Shown: in pieces, positions 59,323 through 64,000 of the stretch
Numbering within the stretch: the stretch's first letter is position 1
Layout of the letters: the number at the start of each line of letters is the position of its first letter
Assembly (NCBI GenBank): GCA_033961575.1
Contig: CM066728.1
Location: 35,216,352-35,280,351 of the forward strand
DNA length: 64,000 nucleotides
Direction of reading: 5' to 3'
DNA from: Aselliscus stoliczkanus
Taxonomy: Eukaryota > Chordata > Mammalia > Chiroptera > Hipposideridae
Made by a program: the position numbers and the translations under genes
Notes under the pieces: model-generated
The model's input: only the letters and a program-made list of their open reading frames with translations
Told to the model about the DNA's origin: nothing
Database searches by the model: none

Positions 59323-60937
59323 GTACGTGGACCGTTTTTATACCTTCATTCAAAAACACTGAGCTTGAAGTAGCATGTGGATTCTAGGGCAAATTGGGCT
59401 GTCTCTTTGAGGCCTTTTGAAGTGATTTAGTTCAACCCTGATTATTCCATTGTTTATTTGTCATATTTACCTTATATTTGTGCCATTTATTAACTAATCT
59501 GAAGCCGTAGAAGTTGGAGCACAGCCAACCCAAAATGTCATAAAAAAAACAAGCCTATCAAAATCTCATGGTTTGTTTGGTTTTTAAACAAAAGCATACA
59601 TTCAACTGAATAAGTAGGAATAGCTTCTTTTGTTGTGGAGCCTGGCTTTTGGTGAAATACCTGCTGCTTCTCTCAGTTGGAGTCTGCAGGATTCTCTAAA
59701 GTCTTGTTACCGATTGAACCAGATGTGAATATCTTCCCATCAAATTACCATTTGTGAGCAGTAGTCAGGGAGTGATTCATTACACCCTAAGGTTGGGATT
59801 TGCCTGTGCCTTCTGTTGCTAGGCAATGCCATGTGTGAGCACAGTTACCCCACAATGATGAAATTGCCAGTCCCCCAAATTGATTTTTTTTTAGAGCTGA
59901 TAGTTTATATGAAGTTTTCTTTTAATGTGTGTCTCGCCCAGATTTAGATTCTCCACCCACCCCATTTCCCAAAGCATGCGTTTTTCAAGTAAACTGGGAC
60001 CAATTACCCATCCCTTTGTGATCCTGGGTAGTTAGATGCATGGCAGTTGCTTACTCCTGGGAGGAGGGCTTAGTGTCTCAGACAGGGAGGCGGAAGGGTG
60101 CTGGGAGTGGATTTGGAGACAGACTGTGTAGGTAGGTGGGAGCTGGGAGGGAGCCAAGCAGAGGGTGCTAGGTCATTTAACAGGCCAGGGGAGGACTCTG
60201 CAGGGTACACCCCAGGACTCTGCACGACTAAGAGATGCTTCTCAGTCTTAGATGTGTACTTTTTAGTTAGAAATTAACCCAGAATGTATTTTTTTTAATC
60301 TGTAGTTTCTCACGGGAATGAAGTCTGTTTCTTTTGTAATAGAAAATTTGCAAGTGCACTAAGCAGTATACCATAAATCTTCACTTAACATTATCAACAG
60401 GTTCTGTGCCTTTAAGCAAAACGTATCACAGGCTAATTGATATAGAGTTAAGTTCCTCGGGCACCTCATCAACATTATAACAAAATGATGCTATTCCAGG
60501 GCCTGCTGTCTGCCCTTACAGATTTATTCATTACTCCATAATGTTTTTGTTCTGGAACTAAATTAAAATGTTCAGCTTAAAGCAGAAGTTAATAAAAAGC
60601 TTCTTTTGTCTTGGGTACTCTCTCTTCCTGACTCCATTAAAAAAGAGAGGTTTCGATCTGGATGAATCAAGACCTCACTGAAGATAGCCTCACAGAAAGG
60701 CACAGAACCCCAGGATCAGCACTCAGCAGACTCATGGGTAAATCTTTTGTACCCATGCTTTTACCTATCCTGTGGAATCTTATTCTGTGAGGGCTTTGTA
60801 ATACACAAGATCTGGTGGATTCATATTAAGTCATAAAACAGCATTCAGTTTTAAAAAAATCATCCCTAAAGCATTCTAAATTCGATTAAATGCCAGTAGT
60901 AAATCTCATTTATTAAAACAAAGGGAAAAGTAAAATA

Positions 60938-61018
60938 TTGGGTTGTCGGAAAAGTCATGCTGTATTTTTCCTATGGTTTTCGTTGCAAAAATGCGTCATG
61001 ACTTTTCCAACAACCCAA
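60938..61018. mobile_element. Palindromic mariner MITE, 81 bp
   Basis: Left arm TTGGGTTGTCGGAAAAGTCA then TG. The right arm, ending CATGACTTTTCCAACAACCC then AA, is its complement with one mismatch over 22 bases. TA flanks both sides (60936-60937, 61019-61020). The ends are close to those of the inner mariner at 55611 (TTGGGT...GAAAAGTCATGACGCAT). It has no coding capacity and is mobilisable only by a transposase in trans. Confidence 0.92.
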
Positions 61019-61256
61019 TAAAATTAGGAAAAATACTATATAGAGATTTTTAGGAAGTCATAAAACATTATTGGAGGCAATACTAAATAAATGAATTAAT
61101 TCACTTATAAGTCAAATTGGTAAGCAGAACAATGTTGTTGAATATTATAGTTACTACAATCCAATTATATTGTAGGACAATTATTTGTAGATGAGCCTGG
61201 GAATTTAATCATTTTAATGGAGGGATATGAGAATCCTTTAACAGCCTAAACTAGGT

Positions 61257-61370
61257 TTTTTTGTTTTGTTTTGTTTTTGAGGGCAGTGTCACTGGCCCTC
61301 ATCTGTGGGACCGAACTGGGGCCGCTGGCTTCCGAAGCCAGCACTTAACCACCGCGCCACTCGGCCAGCC
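61257..61370 (-). mobile_element. Short tRNA-derived SINE
   Basis: T-rich left end with TTTTGTTTTGTTTTTGAGGG, GTGTCACTGGCCCTCAT, the B-box complement GGGACCGAACTGGGG, and the head complement CCACTCGGCCAGCC. Short target duplication ACTAGGT (61250-61256, 61371-61377). Confidence 0.9.
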
Positions 61371-61377
61371 ACTAGGT

Positions 61378-64000
61378 GTTTTTTTTTTAATTGAGGTTAA
61401 TTTGAGATGAAATTTACATACAATGAAATGCTCTCATCTTAAGTGTACAATTCAAAAAATTTTGACAAATGTTTACATAGGGTATCCATGATCCCAATCA
61501 AGATATAGAATAAAAAAGTTCCCTCATATTCTTCCTACTTAGTCCCCACCCCACATAGGCAACCACTGTCCTGATTTCCATCGTCGTAGATTAATGTTTG
61601 TCTCTTATTGAACTTCATATAAATGTAATTATACAAGATATGCTCTTATAAAATCTGGCTTCTTTCACTCAACATGTTTTTGAGGTTAAGCCATGCTGTG
61701 CTTATCAATGCTTATTGAAAAATATTGAGTAATAGCCCATGGTATGAATTCCCCTCTTGATGGACATTTGGATTGTTTCCAGGTTTTGCTGTTGTGTTAA
61801 AAGTTGCTGTAGACATTCTGCACAAGCGTATCTGTGGAGTATGTTCTCTTTTGCCTTTGGGAAATGCCTAGGAGTGGAATTGCTGGGTTAGAGGAGAATT
61901 GCATAGTTAATTTTATAAGAAACTACCAAAATGATTTCCAGAAAGTTTGTTTCATTTCATAACGCCACTAGTAATGTATGAAAGTTCCAGTTCTGCCTCA
62001 TTTTTGCCAATATTTGGTTTTGTCTTGTCTTGTTACTTTTAGCTAGTTTAGTAGTTTGAAGTCGTATCGCATTGTGGTTTTAATTAGCATTTCCTTGATG
62101 ACTAATGTTAACCACATTGTCCTGTACTTATTGCTTATTCAAATACCTTCATTTTTAAAGTCTCTGTTCAAGGTTTTGCCCACTTTTTAATTGGGTTGTT
62201 TGTCTTTTTTATTATTTATGTGTACTGTTCTTTATATATTCCGAATATAAGCTTTTATTTTTTCATATATATGTTACTGTGAATCCTTTCTCCTGGCTGT
62301 GGTTTGCTTTTTCATGTTCTTAACATTGTGTTTTGATGAGCATACATTTTAAATTTTGATGAAGGACCACGATCTCATTTTTTTCATGTACAGTTAAGGG
62401 TGGTTTTTTTTTTTGCATAGTAAGGAATATTTGCCTACACTAAAGTCACAAAGATATTCTCATATTTTTTTCTAGTAGCTTTATAGATTTTGCTCTTATA
62501 TTTAGGATTGTGATCCATCTAAAATTAATTGTTTTCTAGGTATGAGATTAGAGGTAGATATTTAGATGTTTTTTTCTATGTGTTTATCTGGTTATTTCAG
62601 TACCATTCACTGAAATGCCTCAGGGCCTTTGTTGAAAATCAGTTGGCTGCTTATATGTGGACCAATTTTGTTTCATTGATTTGTCTGTCCCTAAGCTACT
62701 GTGTTGTCTTGGTTACTGTAGTTTTATAATAAGACTAGAATCAGGCAGTGTAAATTCTCCAACTTTATCCTTTGTTTCAAGATTGTTTTAGCTATTATAG
62801 GTACTTGGCAGTTCTATGTAAATTTTTGAATCAACTTAGTTTTTATCAAAAAAAGACTATATATGCTGTAGATTAGGATTACATTGAATCTATAGATCAG
62901 TTTTGAGAAAATTCATGTCTTACTCATCCATTTATGTCTTTAACTTCTTTTAGCAGTGTTTCATGGTTTTCAGTACAATTATTGCATTTATTTTGTTAAA
63001 TTTAATCCTAAATATCTGATAGTTTTAATGGTATTGAATTGTACATTTAAAATTTTTATTTTCTAATTATTCGTTGGTGTATAGAAAAACAAATCATTTT
63101 CTAAATACTGATTTTTTTTATCTTGCCACCCTGCAACCTTGTTAAATTAACTGTTAGTTCTAGTAGCTTGCTTCTTTTTTTCTTTTTATGGCGATTTCTT
63201 AGGATTTTTTACATTTACAATCATATTGTTTGTGAACAGAGACAGCTTTTTTTTGTTTCAAGTCTTTTAGCCTTTTGTTTCTTTTTTTATTCCCTTAATG
63301 TACTGACTAGATCCTCAGTACAGTGTGTTGGATTACAGTGTTGAATAGACGTGGTAAGAAAGATATCCTTGCCTGTTCTCATTCTTAGGGAAAGCATTCT
63401 GTATGTCACATTGAGTATGAAGCCTGTTGTAATACTGAGAAAGATCCCTTCCATCCTATTATGTTGAGAGTTTTTATCATTAATGAGTTTTGAATTTTGT
63501 TATAAGCGTTTTCTGCATCTACTGAGATGAGTGTATGTGGGTTTTCTTTTTTATTCAGCTAGTGGAGGAATTACATTGATTCAGTTTTGAATGATACATC
63601 CTTGCATTCCTGGGGCAAGGTCCCCCTGGTCCTGATATATTATCCCTTTTGCATATTACTGGATTTAATTTGATATATTTTGTTAAGATTTTCCATGTTC
63701 ATGAGAAATATTGGTCTGTAATTTTCTTTTAGTTGTCAGGTTTTTGGTAACAGGGTTATACTGGTTGCTTAAAATTATTTGGGAAGTCTTCCCTTTTCCT
63801 CATTTTCTGAAAGAGGTAATGTAAAATTAGCATTATTTTTCCTTAAACATAATTCGCAATTGAAACCATTTCTGCCTGGCATTTTCTTTGTGGGAAGTTT
63901 TAACTTAAAAACTCAATTTCTTTAACAGATACTGGGCTATTCAGATTTTCTGCTTGTTATGTGTAAGTTTAGGTAATATATGATTTTAAAAATTTGTTCA
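61378..64000 (-). mobile_element. L1 LINE, antisense, 3' UTR and part of ORF2 (runs off the window)
   Basis: A T run at 61379-61389 is the complement of the poly(A) tail. The 3' UTR follows (TACATACAATGAAATGCTCT). Then come complement-ORF2 phrases: TGGAATTGCTGGGTTAGAGG, TTTGCCCACTTTTTAATTGG, TTGGTTACTGTAGTTTTATA, TTACATTGAATCTATAGATC, TTTTCTGCATCTACTGAGAT and CCTTGCATTCCTGGGGCAAG. The copy is diverged, with no long open ORF2 frame on the minus strand, so it is an old inactive L1M-type element. It extends past the window end. Confidence 0.85.

Larger units (their letters stand above)
59323..64000 (+). other. EPB41L4A: EPB41L4A intron, 5' part (runs off the window)
   Basis: Starts GTACGT. It holds a palindromic mariner MITE (60938-61018), a short SINE (61257-61370) and a long antisense L1 (61378 to the end). 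The stretch 59363-60930 has no feature I recognise. The next exon is not in the window. Confidence 0.8.

Noticed and set aside
61378..64000. Protein-coding gene from plus-strand frames such as 62529-62729
   Set aside because: These are the antisense of an old L1 ORF2, with wording common to many L1 copies.

Overview
This is a stretch of mammalian chromosome, almost certainly from a bat (Chiroptera). It is AT-rich, intron-dominated DNA with GT-AG splice junctions, L1 LINE fragments, ancient MIR and MER20 repeats, and many tRNA-derived SINEs. The SINEs match the bat VES family as I remember it: a tRNA-like head and, in long copies, a TTCCCC...CCCCAATAAAA tail. Several are flanked by nearly perfect target-site duplications. 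Relatively young mariner DNA transposons also fit a bat. A rhinolophoid or other specific family is possible, but the sequence does not let me fix the species. I see no sign of bacterial or free viral sequence.

The only protein-coding gene I can support runs left to right across the window. It is the middle of EPB41L4A (band 4.1-like protein 4A, NBL4), a FERM-domain protein. Nine exons are visible (5705-5796, 7210-7287, 12567-12688, 34351-34441, 36973-37056, 38391-38504, 43708-43755, 44747-44824, 59203-59322). They splice in one continuous frame of 827 nt (275 codons plus two bases). They encode the last helix of the FERM domain, the FERM-adjacent segment, and a long basic Arg/Ser-rich tail. 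The first FERM exons lie upstream of the window and the C-terminal exons downstream. No promoter, CpG island or poly(A) end is visible.

Layout: 1-5704 is upstream intron with an L1 3' end. 5705-12688 holds three exons with introns containing MIRs and a long SINE. 12689-34350 is a 21.7 kb intron with L1 pieces, SINEs, an LTR-like element and an AT repeat. 34351-44824 is a cluster of five small exons, with a U6 snRNA pseudogene and an internally deleted mariner-like element between them. 44825-59202 is a 14.4 kb intron rich in SINEs, with a mariner transposon nested inside a second mariner-like element. 59323-64000 is intron holding a palindromic mariner MITE, a SINE and a long antisense L1.

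The most interesting items are the nested transposons (55144-57016) with their two short relatives, an unusually modular exon arrangement in which nearly every tail junction splits an AG|N codon, a weak donor after the last exon with a 12-residue in-frame read-through, and SINE structures showing multimerisation and repeated insertion at one target. I found no convincing undescribed gene system.
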